A stretch of 20,570 nt of DNA from B8-G4 sp033720735 (GTDB lineage: Bacteria > Bacteroidota > Bacteroidia > Chitinophagales > Saprospiraceae). The position numbers and the translations under genes were made by a program. Positions 1-7,716 of this stretch are shown here, piece after piece. Position 1 is the first letter of the stretch, and the number at the start of each line of letters is the position of its first letter. The notes below the pieces were generated by a model. It made no database searches. It was not told where the DNA came from and worked only from the letters and a program-made list of their open reading frames with translations. The stretch is taken from the NCBI GenBank assembly GCA_033720735.1, contig JAWWBX010000047.1, positions 1-20,570 of the forward strand, read 5' to 3'.

Positions 1-113
1 ATGTGGAAAGAAGGGTGGACAGGTTGACAAGCACGAATATCCATTCGCGCGATGAAACAAAATGTAGACAGGCTCAATTGATGCGAGACAATACGTGCGC
101 TGAGGATTCAAGT

Positions 114-139
114 CCGGGCAGAATCGATATACTGCCCGG
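114..139 (-). terminator. GC-rich hairpin after the glycosyltransferase gene
   Basis: Perfect 8-bp inverted repeat: CCGGGCAG at 114-121 and CTGCCCGG at 132-139, with a 10-nt AT-rich loop. On the minus strand it begins two bases after the TAG stop of the glycosyltransferase gene, where a terminator for the four-gene cassette would be expected. There is no U-run after the stem, so it is not a textbook intrinsic terminator; it may protect the 3' end or terminate weakly. Positions 1-113 hold no gene or other signal that I can support. Confidence 0.5.
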
Positions 140-140
140 C

Positions 141-1802
141 CTACTCCGTTCCCCTCCTCAAAAACACAAACCCGTTCTTCTCATACAGCACCTCAACCCC
201 TGGATAGGCCAGATAACGGTCCTGCTTGTTGACCTTCGTCACGAAATAGGCAGGCTTGTCCAGTGTACCGGTAAGGAGCCATTCCTCCGATACCCGGTCA
301 CCGGCCGGTGGCTGCTTGCGGGTATAGAAGTACTGGGCGTAACTCTTGTATCCCAGTACGTCGACATAGCAGTCTTCGTCCTGCAAGGTCTTGAAGAAGT
401 CGATCGCGGCACCCTGTGAGTACCGTTCAATTCTGGGAATGAAGATGAGAGAGACGAGGAACACGGTCAGAGCCACCATGCCGCAAAGCCAGACCATACC
501 CCGGTGCGCCTGACCACGCTTGAACAACACCACCGAGGTGATCACGGCTCCGGTCAACAACATGCCAGGGATGATCTGCCACGTCGACCATGTCACCTGT
601 GCCTGAAGATTGGCAGCTGCAAAGGGATCACTGATGCGAGCTGCCAGTACCCCGATCTGTTGTCCTACGATCGGGACGCTGGTGATCAACAGCCCGAGGA
701 TCACTCCGGTGATCCCCAATGCCCATGTCAATCCCTTTGTCCAGCGACGCTCTCCTGAATCGATGGAGTATACCGTGAGTGCGGCCAGGAAAGTGAGGGG
801 GAAGTAGACGAGCGATGAGTAGTGCACGATCTTCGACTCCACAATGCTGAAGAGCAGGATCACAACCCAGAACAGGATGACCATCCACTTGCGGAAGTCA
901 CCGAGATGCGCTTGCTCAGTCCGGCGACCGAACAACGCCGGCAAGGCGAGCACGCTCGCCGGAAAGCACCCAAACCAGTTGACCACAAAGTGATAACCGG
1001 GAAAGCCGCTGTGACCGGCGCTGGGCGTACTGAAAAGGATGTACTGGTAACGTGTAAACTCTTTCACGAACCAGGGGCCGTGCTTGAGGGTTTCCAGGCC
1101 GTACCAGAGCAAGGTGATGCTGATAGCGATCCCCGTCAGGGCAACCAGTTGCGGAATGGACGCCGGCAGCCGGAAGCGGTTGATGATCCAGTAGACTCCC
1201 AGAGTAAGTCCGAAGACCAGGAATGCCACCGGGCCCTTCGCCAGGATGCCCAGGCCGAGGCTGATGCCCGCGAGCGTGAGGTAGAGCCCTGGCTTACGGG
1301 GCAGAGTGATCCCCGGGAGTGCGCTTTGCTTCCAGAAAAAAAGGATGAAGAAATACAGACCGGCCACAATGAACAGATTGAACCAGGGATCAATGATGCC
1401 GGTCTTGAAATAGAAATGTGGAAGGACGGAGCCGAAGTAGGCAATGGCCCACAGCATACCAAAGCGGCGATTCACAAGGTGCTTTCCCGCCAGGTAGAGT
1501 CCAGCAATGGTCGCCATCCCGCAGAGAGCATTCGGCAGCCGGGCGGCAAACTCTCCCACACCAAAGACTTTCATGCACGCCACCTGCAGCCAGAAGAAAA
1601 GTGGAGGCTTTTCCCAGAACGGTTCGAAGTCGACGTGGATGCGCAAATAGTCGCTCAGAACGATCATCTCACGGCTGATTTCCGCAAAGTTGATCTCGTC
1701 CCAGTCGAAGAGGTGTACGCGTCCCAGAAACGGGATGAAGGCCAACGCACAAAGCAGGAGGAGCAGCAACAGATACCCGTCGATCCTCGGCAATCTGACC
1801 AT
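141..1802 (-). CDS. ArnT/PMT-like membrane glycosyltransferase
   Basis: 553-residue polytopic membrane protein of the GT-C fold, ArnT/PMT (GT39/GT83) type. Such enzymes move a sugar from a polyprenyl-phosphate carrier to lipid A, a glycolipid or a protein on the periplasmic face. Seen in the sequence: a first hydrophobic helix at residues 10-26, then the first periplasmic loop with the acidic motif DWDE (33-36) and SREM (43-46), then EKPPLFFW (64-71), which matches the conserved loop of ArnT relatives. Many further hydrophobic segments follow, and a soluble C-terminal part from about 460. I chose ATG 1802; an in-frame TTG at 1811 would add three residues. It is last in the minus-strand cassette, 5-14 bp after the oxygenase gene. 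The acceptor and the sugar cannot be read from the sequence, so arnT itself is not assigned. Confidence 0.85.
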   Translation of the reverse strand: MVRLPRIDGYLLLLLLLCALAFIPFLGRVHLFDWDEINFAEISREMIVLSDYLRIHVDFEPFWEKPPLFFWLQVACMKVFGVGEFAARLPNALCGMATIAGLYLAGKHLVNRRFGMLWAIAYFGSVLPHFYFKTGIIDPWFNLFIVAGLYFFILFFWKQSALPGITLPRKPGLYLTLAGISLGLGILAKGPVAFLVFGLTLGVYWIINRFRLPASIPQLVALTGIAISITLLWYGLETLKHGPWFVKEFTRYQYILFSTPSAGHSGFPGYHFVVNWFGCFPASVLALPALFGRRTEQAHLGDFRKWMVILFWVVILLFSIVESKIVHYSSLVYFPLTFLAALTVYSIDSGERRWTKGLTWALGITGVILGLLITSVPIVGQQIGVLAARISDPFAAANLQAQVTWSTWQIIPGMLLTGAVITSVVLFKRGQAHRGMVWLCGMVALTVFLVSLIFIPRIERYSQGAAIDFFKTLQDEDCYVDVLGYKSYAQYFYTRKQPPAGDRVSEEWLLTGTLDKPAYFVTKVNKQDRYLAYPGVEVLYEKNGFVFLRRGTE

Positions 1803-1816
1803 GGGAAGCAAAGATG

Positions 1817-2641
1817 CTATTTCTTGTTTTGAAACAGCCGCCCCAGCACTTTGCTGACCACCCCGTCGCGGATCCCGAAACGACGCTTGATCTGATGGTA
1901 GGATCTGAGTGCCAGGTTGTCCATCCGGATCAGGAAACGCTTGCTCCTTTCCGAAGGTCGGGCACGGTACGACGTAGGCCGGACACTCCCGGCGACCCCC
2001 TCGGTGTAGTAATAGAGTGCGATGGATTTACGCGTTCTTTCTGCGGGGCAGGCCAGCGGCTCGGGGTGCCCGTGAAACGATGTTGCATGTGTATGGAAAA
2101 TCACACAGCGATTGAAGACGGGGCTGATCTTAACCTGGCAACTGGACATGTCCTCTGTCCAAAATTCAAGGTCTCCACCGTACGCAGGATCCCAGGATTC
2201 GTTGAGGTAGAGCAAGACATTGAGTCTGCGCTGCCAAGCCGGCCGGTGAGGATGGGACAGAAAGTCGGCATGGATCCTTAAAAATCCACCTCGCTCACTC
2301 TGGTGAAGTCCGCCTCCCTCCAGATCCGGATCACACTTCAGCGCGTCAAACCCGGTCAGATCTGAAAGGAAACCAACAAAATCCGGGCTGTGCATTTCTT
2401 CGATCAGCGCTCTGGCCGGCTGAGGGAGAGCGTCCAATTTATTGAGCCCGTGCTTCTTTTCATTATAGTGGAAGTAGTGTATCCAGTGGGGGTCACCAAT
2501 CGACGGGAATGCCGCACTCACCTGACGCAAAGCCGATTCTGAACAAAAATCATCAACGATCACATGGGCAAACGGGCGGGCTTGCCGGTAGGCCTCCCGC
2601 AGTCCAGGCAGGCGCTGTTGCAATCGGTGCATGTCGATCAT
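1817..2641 (-). CDS. 2OG-Fe(II) oxygenase (prolyl-4-hydroxylase-like)
   Basis: 274-residue cytoplasmic non-haem iron dioxygenase. The family couples decarboxylation of 2-oxoglutarate to hydroxylation of a substrate. The P4Hc/2OG-FeII_Oxy_3 pattern is clear: the HxD iron pair at H124/D126 (RIHADF), the beta-strand RRLNVLLYLN (138-147), GGDLEFW (155-161), the distal iron ligand probably H190 in SFHGH, and R204 before SIALYYYT as the likely 2OG carboxylate ligand. All catalytic positions are present. The start is set at ATG 2641, which overlaps the TGA of the upstream gene in an ATGA arrangement and so implies translational coupling. An open extension upstream to 2728 is low-complexity and lies inside the previous gene. 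The substrate is unknown; cassette context suggests an envelope sugar, lipid or peptide. Confidence 0.85.
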   Translation of the reverse strand: MIDMHRLQQRLPGLREAYRQARPFAHVIVDDFCSESALRQVSAAFPSIGDPHWIHYFHYNEKKHGLNKLDALPQPARALIEEMHSPDFVGFLSDLTGFDALKCDPDLEGGGLHQSERGGFLRIHADFLSHPHRPAWQRRLNVLLYLNESWDPAYGGDLEFWTEDMSSCQVKISPVFNRCVIFHTHATSFHGHPEPLACPAERTRKSIALYYYTEGVAGSVRPTSYRARPSERSKRFLIRMDNLALRSYHQIKRRFGIRDGVVSKVLGRLFQNKK

Positions 2642-3819
2642 CGCGGCTGCCTGGTTTGTCGCAACATGCGGCGTGTGACGACTACCACCAGGAGGATCAG
2701 GCCTGCCACCCCGATCCTGACCAGCCATGTCATGGTCTGGTTGACGGCCGGGGGCATGCCGTAAGGCAAGGTGCCATCGTAACGCACCACAGGGTTGAGA
2801 TACATGATCCCGTGATCGTGGTGGACTTCCACGCGCACATAGGTATCATCCGGTTTGAGCAGGTATGCGATGTGCCGGTCACCGGCCACGGTAGCGCGCT
2901 GTTGCCCGTCCTGCCCAATGAGATCGATGCGGTTGGCAGTATCTCGGACGGCGAAATACAGGGTGTCGCCAGTGATCTTGAATTCGGTGATCCGGTTGTC
3001 TTCACACGCTTCATCATAAGCCCATACACCGTAGTGCCGGCCTTCTGTGAGAGAACGGACAACACTTTCTCCCGATACCTCGGAGCAGTAGATCCGCGAC
3101 CATCTGTTGAACGGCGGTTCGCGGGTGAGACTATGGGTGTCATCGTTGCACAGGATCCATACGGGCTTTCCTGATGAAAGGGCTACATCCCATTGCGCTT
3201 CTTCGATGCCGGTAGAATGGCCTACTTCCATCAGTTGAAAACCCGACAACAAGGAGATTTCGCGTGGGTGATACCGGCCTGTCGTGGGATGTGCCAGTGC
3301 TACCAGCGTTGCGATCTGTCCGACCGCTTCAATTTCCTGCTGTTTCTGATGGATGGAGAAATGCCATGGGAACAAGGTCGGCGCGACCTTCCGTGCTCCG
3401 ATGGCCAGGGTGTGGATCTTGTCGGGATTGAGTCCGTGTTCATAGACGGGGACAAACGCCGGATCATCAGCATGATACGTGCAGATGGCGTGGTAGTTGG
3501 AGATCCCGACAACGGCGTACCCTTCTTCCTGATAAGCCTGATGCATAGCGGCTTCAGTGTCTTCGCCATTGGTAATGCCCCACCAGCAATACGTGTGGGC
3601 ATGGAAGTTAGCCCTGAGGAGTGTATCACCCAATCGGGCATACGGATTATACCAGTGTTGCCCTGAAAATGGCTGGGGGGCCGGAAAGTCGTAGATCCTG
3701 ACCTTGAGGTAGAAGGTCAAAAAGACCGCCAGGATCGTACCCGTCAGCCCGATGAATATTCTAAGCAATAGCACCAATTCGACACGCTTGTGGCGCAAAC
3801 ATACATCAATAGTACCCAA
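2638..3819 (-). CDS. Membrane-anchored PHP-domain (CehA/McbA-like) metallohydrolase
   Basis: About 393 residues. An N-terminal transmembrane segment (about 15-38) precedes a PHP-type metal-dependent phosphoesterase domain (about 68-270), a beta-rich domain (about 275-350) and a C-terminal transmembrane helix (about 364-382). Metal-ligand motifs visible are HAH (73-75), AHP (H177) and DDTH (226-229). The usual TDH motif is replaced by SNYH (107-110). PHP enzymes hydrolyse phosphoesters with two or three metal ions; the CehA/McbA branch often carries a beta domain after the PHP domain. If both ends are in the membrane, the catalytic part probably faces the periplasm. The start is uncertain: TTG 3819 overlaps the HAD gene by 14 bp, and later in-frame TTG or GTG codons at 3798-3774 are possible. 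The 3' end overlaps the oxygenase start by 4 bp. Confidence 0.8.
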   Translation of the reverse strand: MGTIDVCLRHKRVELVLLLRIFIGLTGTILAVFLTFYLKVRIYDFPAPQPFSGQHWYNPYARLGDTLLRANFHAHTYCWWGITNGEDTEAAMHQAYQEEGYAVVGISNYHAICTYHADDPAFVPVYEHGLNPDKIHTLAIGARKVAPTLFPWHFSIHQKQQEIEAVGQIATLVALAHPTTGRYHPREISLLSGFQLMEVGHSTGIEEAQWDVALSSGKPVWILCNDDTHSLTREPPFNRWSRIYCSEVSGESVVRSLTEGRHYGVWAYDEACEDNRITEFKITGDTLYFAVRDTANRIDLIGQDGQQRATVAGDRHIAYLLKPDDTYVRVEVHHDHGIMYLNPVVRYDGTLPYGMPPAVNQTMTWLVRIGVAGLILLVVVVTRRMLRQTRQPR

Positions 3820-4435
3820 GCAGTTTCAGGGCTTCTGCCACTTCATGGTCTGCCGATGAATGCATGGTTTGGAACCCCAGCTTCCGTGCAGCTTCGATGC
3901 AATCCGAAGAGTCATCGATATACAACGTGCGTTTCGGGGTGATCAGCGCGTCCTCTATAACATGCCGGTAGATCTTCGGGTCAGGCTTGCGCATCCCGAG
4001 CAAGTGCGAGTAGTACACCTCATCAAAAAATGCCTTTTCGAAATCAGTGATCCCATGTGCCGTTTCCAAATGCTGGTGAAAACGCTCCAGGTGCAGAGCA
4101 TTCGTGTTGCTCAGTGCAAACAGGTTGAAGCGCTCCCGCAGGGCAGTCAGCATCCCCAGGCGGTAAGCAGGAATGGTGAGCAGCATGTCATTCCAAATTT
4201 CCTGGATGACCGATGGTTCAGTCCCGGGCTGACAATGAACGAGCACCTGCTCTACAAATACATCTGAATCCACATTTCCGCATTCGAATGCATGGACGAC
4301 CGGTGTCACTGCCGAGACGAATGCTTTTTCCGAGAGATCAGGACGCCGCCGCGCGACCAGCAGCGCTTGAGCAGAGGGAATGTCGAGATCGAGCAGGACA
4401 TTTCCGATATCGAAAACTAGATTTGTAACGTTCAT
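3806..4435 (-). CDS. HAD-superfamily phosphatase, YihX-like
   Basis: 209-residue cytoplasmic HAD hydrolase, subfamily IA type. Motifs in order: nucleophile D9 in FDIGNVLLD (8-16), where the usual second Asp is Gly as in the YihX group; motif II S109-N110 in LSNTN; motif III K150 in RKPDPKIY; motif IV D174-D175 in YIDDSSD. A helical cap lies between about 17 and 95. YihX of E. coli removes phosphate from alpha-glucose-1-phosphate; this protein shares that layout (DIGN, SNTN, GMRKP), but the substrate here is not proven. It is the first gene of the minus-strand cassette, overlaps the next gene by 14 bp, and is divergent from the EEP-family gene, 62 bp start to start. ATCAGG just upstream is a weak ribosome-binding site. 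Confidence 0.88.
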   Translation of the reverse strand: MNVTNLVFDIGNVLLDLDIPSAQALLVARRRPDLSEKAFVSAVTPVVHAFECGNVDSDVFVEQVLVHCQPGTEPSVIQEIWNDMLLTIPAYRLGMLTALRERFNLFALSNTNALHLERFHQHLETAHGITDFEKAFFDEVYYSHLLGMRKPDPKIYRHVIEDALITPKRTLYIDDSSDCIEAARKLGFQTMHSSADHEVAEALKLLGYY

Positions 4436-4497
4436 CCTGATTGCATCGAATCGTGAATAGTTACCTGAGATTTCAAGTTACAGCAATCCGGAACAGG

Positions 4498-5346
4498 ATG
4501 CCAGCAATGATTCGGCCCTGCGGGAAGCGGTTGGTCACACGGTGCATCCTGCTGGTGACTGTTCTGATGCTGGGGGTGGTCATGGAGGATATGATCGCAC
4601 AAGAGAATCCGACAGATCCGGTGACGGTGTCCGTGCTGACATTCAACATATTGCATGGCGCTACCATGCGGCAGGACTTTGATCTCGACGTGATCGCCCG
4701 GGTCATCAATGATGCTCAGCCGGATCTGGTGGCGCTTCAGGAAGTAGATTATCTGACTGGGCGTACCGGGCGGCTGGACCTGGTTACAGAGTTGGCACTG
4801 CGGACCAGCATGACGTCTCTTTTCGCACGCGCCATGCCGTACGACGGCGGTGAGTATGGTGAAGGGATCCTGTCCCGCACAACATTTGTCGCCACGCGCA
4901 ATATTCCCTTACCCTGCCTGCCCGGACATGAACCACGGGCAGCTGCGGTCATCACGACCGTGCTCCCCTCCGGCGATACGATTGCGTTTGTCGGGACCCA
5001 TCTGGCACATGAAGGGGAAGAAGACCGGCTCTTGCAGGCAAAGGCGTTGGTTGACGCAACTGCCGACATTCCCTGGCCGGTGATCCTGGCCGGTGACCTC
5101 AATGATGTGCCGGGTAGTCCCACGATGCAGATCATTGAGGCGGCATTTACCGCGACATACCACCGATCTGCCCCGGAACCGACCTTCCCGTCGCATACAC
5201 CGCAAAAAAAGATCGACTATATCCTGTACGCACCGGCTCACCGGTGGGAAGTGGTTGAAACTTCCGTGATCGCCGACACCATTGCCTCCGATCATTGCGC
5301 CTACCAGGCGATTCTCAGGTTACTCCCACCGCCCCCGCGCGACTGA
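4498..5346 (+). CDS. Secreted endonuclease/exonuclease/phosphatase family protein
   Basis: 282-residue enzyme of the DNase I-like EEP superfamily, whose members cut nucleic acids, inositol phosphates or sphingomyelin-type phosphodiesters. The complete active-site set is visible: N50 (TFNILHG), E82 (LQEVD), H168 (GTHL), D200/N202 (AGDLND), D240 (KKIDYI) and D265-H266 (SDH). Residues 9-35 form a basic-hydrophobic signal peptide ending near IAQ, so the enzyme is probably exported. ATG 4498 was chosen because it puts the signal peptide at the N terminus and has GAACAGG just before it; ATG 4507 is equally plausible. The TTG at 4441 gives an extension without family features. The last 32 bp overlap the convergent MFS gene. 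Substrate is undetermined; an extracellular nuclease or phosphodiesterase is most likely. Confidence 0.87.
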   Translation: MPAMIRPCGKRLVTRCILLVTVLMLGVVMEDMIAQENPTDPVTVSVLTFNILHGATMRQDFDLDVIARVINDAQPDLVALQEVDYLTGRTGRLDLVTELALRTSMTSLFARAMPYDGGEYGEGILSRTTFVATRNIPLPCLPGHEPRAAAVITTVLPSGDTIAFVGTHLAHEGEEDRLLQAKALVDATADIPWPVILAGDLNDVPGSPTMQIIEAAFTATYHRSAPEPTFPSHTPQKKIDYILYAPAHRWEVVETSVIADTIASDHCAYQAILRLLPPPPRD

Positions 5347-6604
5347 AGTGCCTGAACATCATGCTGGCGATCAGACCGATGATGGCAAACAAAGCCACGA
5401 CTCCAAAGACGTCCTGATGCCCTCCGGCTCCGGGGGTGGTGTCAAGCAAATGTCCCATCCACGGCCCCATGAAAATGTCGGGCGTGAAGCCCACGACGGA
5501 TACGATCCCGATGGCGGTCCCCGTATAACGCAACGGCACCCGCCCTTCTGCCAGTAGTGCGAAGTACACGCCACGTATTGCATAGATGGCCAGGCTGGTG
5601 AAAACGATCACCGTGATCAGCATCCAGCCAATTCCTGGTTGCAACAGCCCCATGGCGATACCGCCACATCCGATTGCCATGAGCGTAAACCCGACACTGA
5701 TCACGCCGGAAGCCGCATACCGGTCCGCCAGTACTCCCGCGGCAATGGCGGCGATGGGGCGTGCCCAGAATGAAATAGTGCCAATCCGTGCGGCCAGCAC
5801 ATCGTCATACCCAAAGACATCCCGGGCGAAGAGCGAGAAGTCATCGGTCGCCTTGTACCCTACGTAGGCGCACAGAACGACCAGAGCCTGCAACCAGATC
5901 GTCGGATGGCGCAGGATCCCCAGGGCTTCACTCACCCGAAAATGGTGGCTCACAGACGCTGCATTCGCTTCATCCCGTGCAGGAATGACCACCCAGATCA
6001 GGACGGCCGTCGCCATCGTTACGCCCGAGAAGATCCAGATGACGGTGCGTAGTGCAGCTGCCTTCTCAGACGGGCTGGCGTCGGCTGCATCTACCGGCAG
6101 TAGCATCGCGAAGATGCTGACAGAGGCAGTCGCCAGAAGTGCCGCAAAAAGACCGCGGCCCCCGTCGAGCAGACCGTACGCGATGCCCTGGCGTTGTGCA
6201 CCACCCCACTGTCTGGTGGCCCTCAGCATGGCAGCCCAGAATAACAGAATGGTGGTCAGACCCCACGCCCCGTAGAGCAATGTCAGAAGAGCCCCTGTTG
6301 GCGTCCGGGTAAACAGGATACCGAGCAGCGCAGTGCCAGCCAGAGCCATCGACATCAGGTTGCGCGCGGGATAACGGTCAGCCAGAGGGCCGCCGAAAAA
6401 GTACGCGGCAAGTGCCACGATTCCATAGACCGAGAAGGCCAACCCCAACTCAAAATTGGTCAGACCGAACACGTCCAGCATGGTAGGGCGAAAGATTCGG
6501 GCGAAGACAAACGGCAGAATGAAAATGGCCTCACCGGCGATGATCAGGCTGGCCATGATGGCAACGCGGCGTACACTGAGACCGGCACGGTCACGGGAGG
6601 GCAT
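5315..6604 (-). CDS. Major facilitator superfamily transporter
   Basis: 429-residue inner-membrane transporter with about 12 hydrophobic segments in two halves. MFS motif A is visible after helix 2 (GGPLADRYPARN, about 70-81) and again in the second half (AGVLADRY, about 290-297), as expected for the internal duplication of the family. A hydrophilic central loop (about 180-235) separates the halves. The substrate cannot be inferred. ATG 6604 is preferred because it leaves a short charged N terminus before helix 1; the reading frame stays open to 6718, but that extension has cysteine-rich, unlikely composition. The 3' end overlaps the EEP-family gene tail to tail. Its promoter must lie in the 6605-6972 region shared with the response regulator, so coregulation with the two-component system is possible. 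Confidence 0.85.
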   Translation of the reverse strand: MPSRDRAGLSVRRVAIMASLIIAGEAIFILPFVFARIFRPTMLDVFGLTNFELGLAFSVYGIVALAAYFFGGPLADRYPARNLMSMALAGTALLGILFTRTPTGALLTLLYGAWGLTTILLFWAAMLRATRQWGGAQRQGIAYGLLDGGRGLFAALLATASVSIFAMLLPVDAADASPSEKAAALRTVIWIFSGVTMATAVLIWVVIPARDEANAASVSHHFRVSEALGILRHPTIWLQALVVLCAYVGYKATDDFSLFARDVFGYDDVLAARIGTISFWARPIAAIAAGVLADRYAASGVISVGFTLMAIGCGGIAMGLLQPGIGWMLITVIVFTSLAIYAIRGVYFALLAEGRVPLRYTGTAIGIVSVVGFTPDIFMGPWMGHLLDTTPGAGGHQDVFGVVALFAIIGLIASMMFRHFSRAGAVGVT

Positions 6605-6855
6605 CACTAAACTTAAAGAATTCGCACCGGACCGTACCGGAAGGTCCCGGGAGGCGTGACAGAATGCACAACTGCCAGCGCACTCCCGGGCCTGTGGGAC
6701 ACACCCGTTAGTTCCCAATGCAAAGCGGCGCCTGTACCAACCACAGTGCTTCAGAGGCCACGTGTGTATCTAGAGATTGGGCATGATTCGTTGGGCTGTA
6801 TTTGGTGTTGTTACATCTTGCCGCCGGACTTCGGCCTGACGGCGACAGCTCGAAT

Positions 6856-6877
6856 ATTTGTGGAATTCAGCACAAAT
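6856..6877. promoter_or_regulatory. Perfect 7-bp inverted repeat, candidate operator
   Basis: ATTTGTG at 6856-6862 and CACAAAT at 6871-6877, separated by 8 bp (GAATTCAG). Centre to centre the arms are 15 bp apart, which suits a dimeric regulator. It lies about 95-117 bp upstream of the response-regulator start and about 250 bp upstream of the MFS start. The binding protein is unknown. Confidence 0.4.
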
Positions 6878-6894
6878 CGGGATACAGGCTACTG

Positions 6895-6924
6895 ATCGGT
6901 CAGCTGTTTTGAGTTACCGGTCAC
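6895..6924 (+). promoter_or_regulatory. LytTR-like direct repeat upstream of the response regulator
   Basis: ATCGGTCAG at 6895-6903 and ACCGGTCAC at 6916-6924 form a direct repeat with a 12-bp spacer (21-bp period). The published LytTR consensus is two direct repeats of [TA][AC][CA]GTTN[AG][TG] spaced 12-13 bp; each copy here fits 6 of the 8 specified positions. The pair sits 49-78 bp upstream of a LytTR regulator gene, which suggests autoregulation. Both copies have GGT where the consensus has GTT. Confidence 0.4.
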
Positions 6925-6972
6925 CGGGGTGCTCCGAAAATCGCGATATTGTATGGAGAGTTCAGCGCTGTC

Positions 6973-7713
6973 ATGGCCCGGATATGTATCATCGATGACG
7001 AACCGAAATCTGCCGAAGTCCTTGAGGCTCTGATCCAGGACGTGGAGGTGGAGCGGCACGAGATCAGCATTTTCACCGACCCCTACGATGCGGTGAAGGC
7101 CTTGCCAGCACTGGAGCCGGAAATCGTCTTCCTCGACATCCGGATGCCTGGCATGAGCGGCATGGATCTGCTGCAATTACTGCCCGAGCGACCATTTGCC
7201 GTCATTTTTACTACCGCATATGAGCAGTATGCCATTCAGGCGATCAAACTGAGTGCGTTTGATTACCTGCTGAAGCCCGTGGAGGAAGAAGATCTTCGCG
7301 CGATGTTTACACGGCTGCGTGACCAACGACACCACGATACAGCCGCCCAGCTGGCCGTCCTGAATGCCAACCTCAACATCAGGGAACCGGAGCAATTCAA
7401 GATCTGTCTGAGTACTGCGGAGCGCAAATACTTTATCGCCGTCCATCGCATCGTGCGCTGTGAGGCCGATGGCAACTACACAACCTTCCATCTCGCCGAC
7501 AGGTCTCGGCTGCTCAGTTCTCGCACGCTCAAAGACCATGAGGATGTGTTGACCACCCAGGGCTTTGTCCGCGTGCACAAGTCGCACTTGATCAATCCCA
7601 GGTATATCGACACCATGACCTCGTCCAGTGCGATCAAGATGGCAGACGAGAGCATTGTACCACTTGCGCGCCGCCGCCGCAAGGAGGTACGAGCCATGCT
7701 GCAAATGTCCTGA
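6973..7713 (+). CDS. LytTR-family response regulator
   Basis: 246-residue cytoplasmic response regulator. The receiver domain (1-120) has the acidic pocket D8-D9-E10 (IIDDEP), phospho-acceptor D55 (VFLDIRMPGMSG), T81 (FTTAYE) and K101 (DYLLKP). A LytTR DNA-binding domain (about 143-243) follows, with EADGNYTTFHLAD, LLSSRTLKD and FVRVHKSHLIN, all typical of that fold. Phosphorylation would be by the kinase encoded 3 bp downstream. ATG 6973 starts exactly at the receiver domain (MARICIIDDE); GGAGAG at 6955-6960 is a distant ribosome-binding site. An in-frame TTG at 6949 would add eight residues. The likely DNA sites are direct repeats such as the one at 6895-6924 in its own upstream region. Confidence 0.95.
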   Translation: MARICIIDDEPKSAEVLEALIQDVEVERHEISIFTDPYDAVKALPALEPEIVFLDIRMPGMSGMDLLQLLPERPFAVIFTTAYEQYAIQAIKLSAFDYLLKPVEEEDLRAMFTRLRDQRHHDTAAQLAVLNANLNIREPEQFKICLSTAERKYFIAVHRIVRCEADGNYTTFHLADRSRLLSSRTLKDHEDVLTTQGFVRVHKSHLINPRYIDTMTSSSAIKMADESIVPLARRRRKEVRAMLQMS

Positions 7714-7716
7714 ACC

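Larger units (their letters stand above)
6605..6972. other. Divergent intergenic control region (368 bp)
   Basis: This stretch separates the MFS gene (minus) from the response-regulator gene (plus) and must hold both promoters. I see CCCGGGAG/CTCCCGGG inverted at 6646-6653 and 6683-6690 (weak, long spacer), a GC-rich potential hairpin at 6820-6844, a perfect inverted repeat at 6856-6877 and a LytTR-like direct repeat at 6895-6924. No convincing Bacteroidota promoter (TTTG, spacer, TAnnTTTG) was found. A plus-strand open frame at 6656-6895 is not gene-like. Confidence 0.6.

Noticed and set aside
103..117. tRNA T-arm-like string (ATTCAAGTCC)
   Set aside because: Only three stem pairs would form and no other tRNA arms are present; the region is better explained by the hairpin at 114-139.
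822..1832. Long plus-strand open frame (336 codons) opposite the glycosyltransferase gene
   Set aside because: It is antisense to a well-supported membrane protein gene; its product is highly charged with no domain features, as expected from the reverse complement of GC-rich coding DNA.
6605..6718. Longer N terminus for the MFS transporter
   Set aside because: The added residues are cysteine-rich and hydrophilic; ATG 6604 places the first helix as in other MFS proteins.
6820..6844. GC-rich stem in the control region as riboswitch or terminator
   Set aside because: Arms of 3-4 bp with several competing pairings; no known riboswitch core and no T-run.
6656..6895. Plus-strand open frame of 79 codons in the divergent control region
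   Set aside because: Cysteine-rich, no family pattern, no ribosome-binding site, and it would cover the candidate operators.
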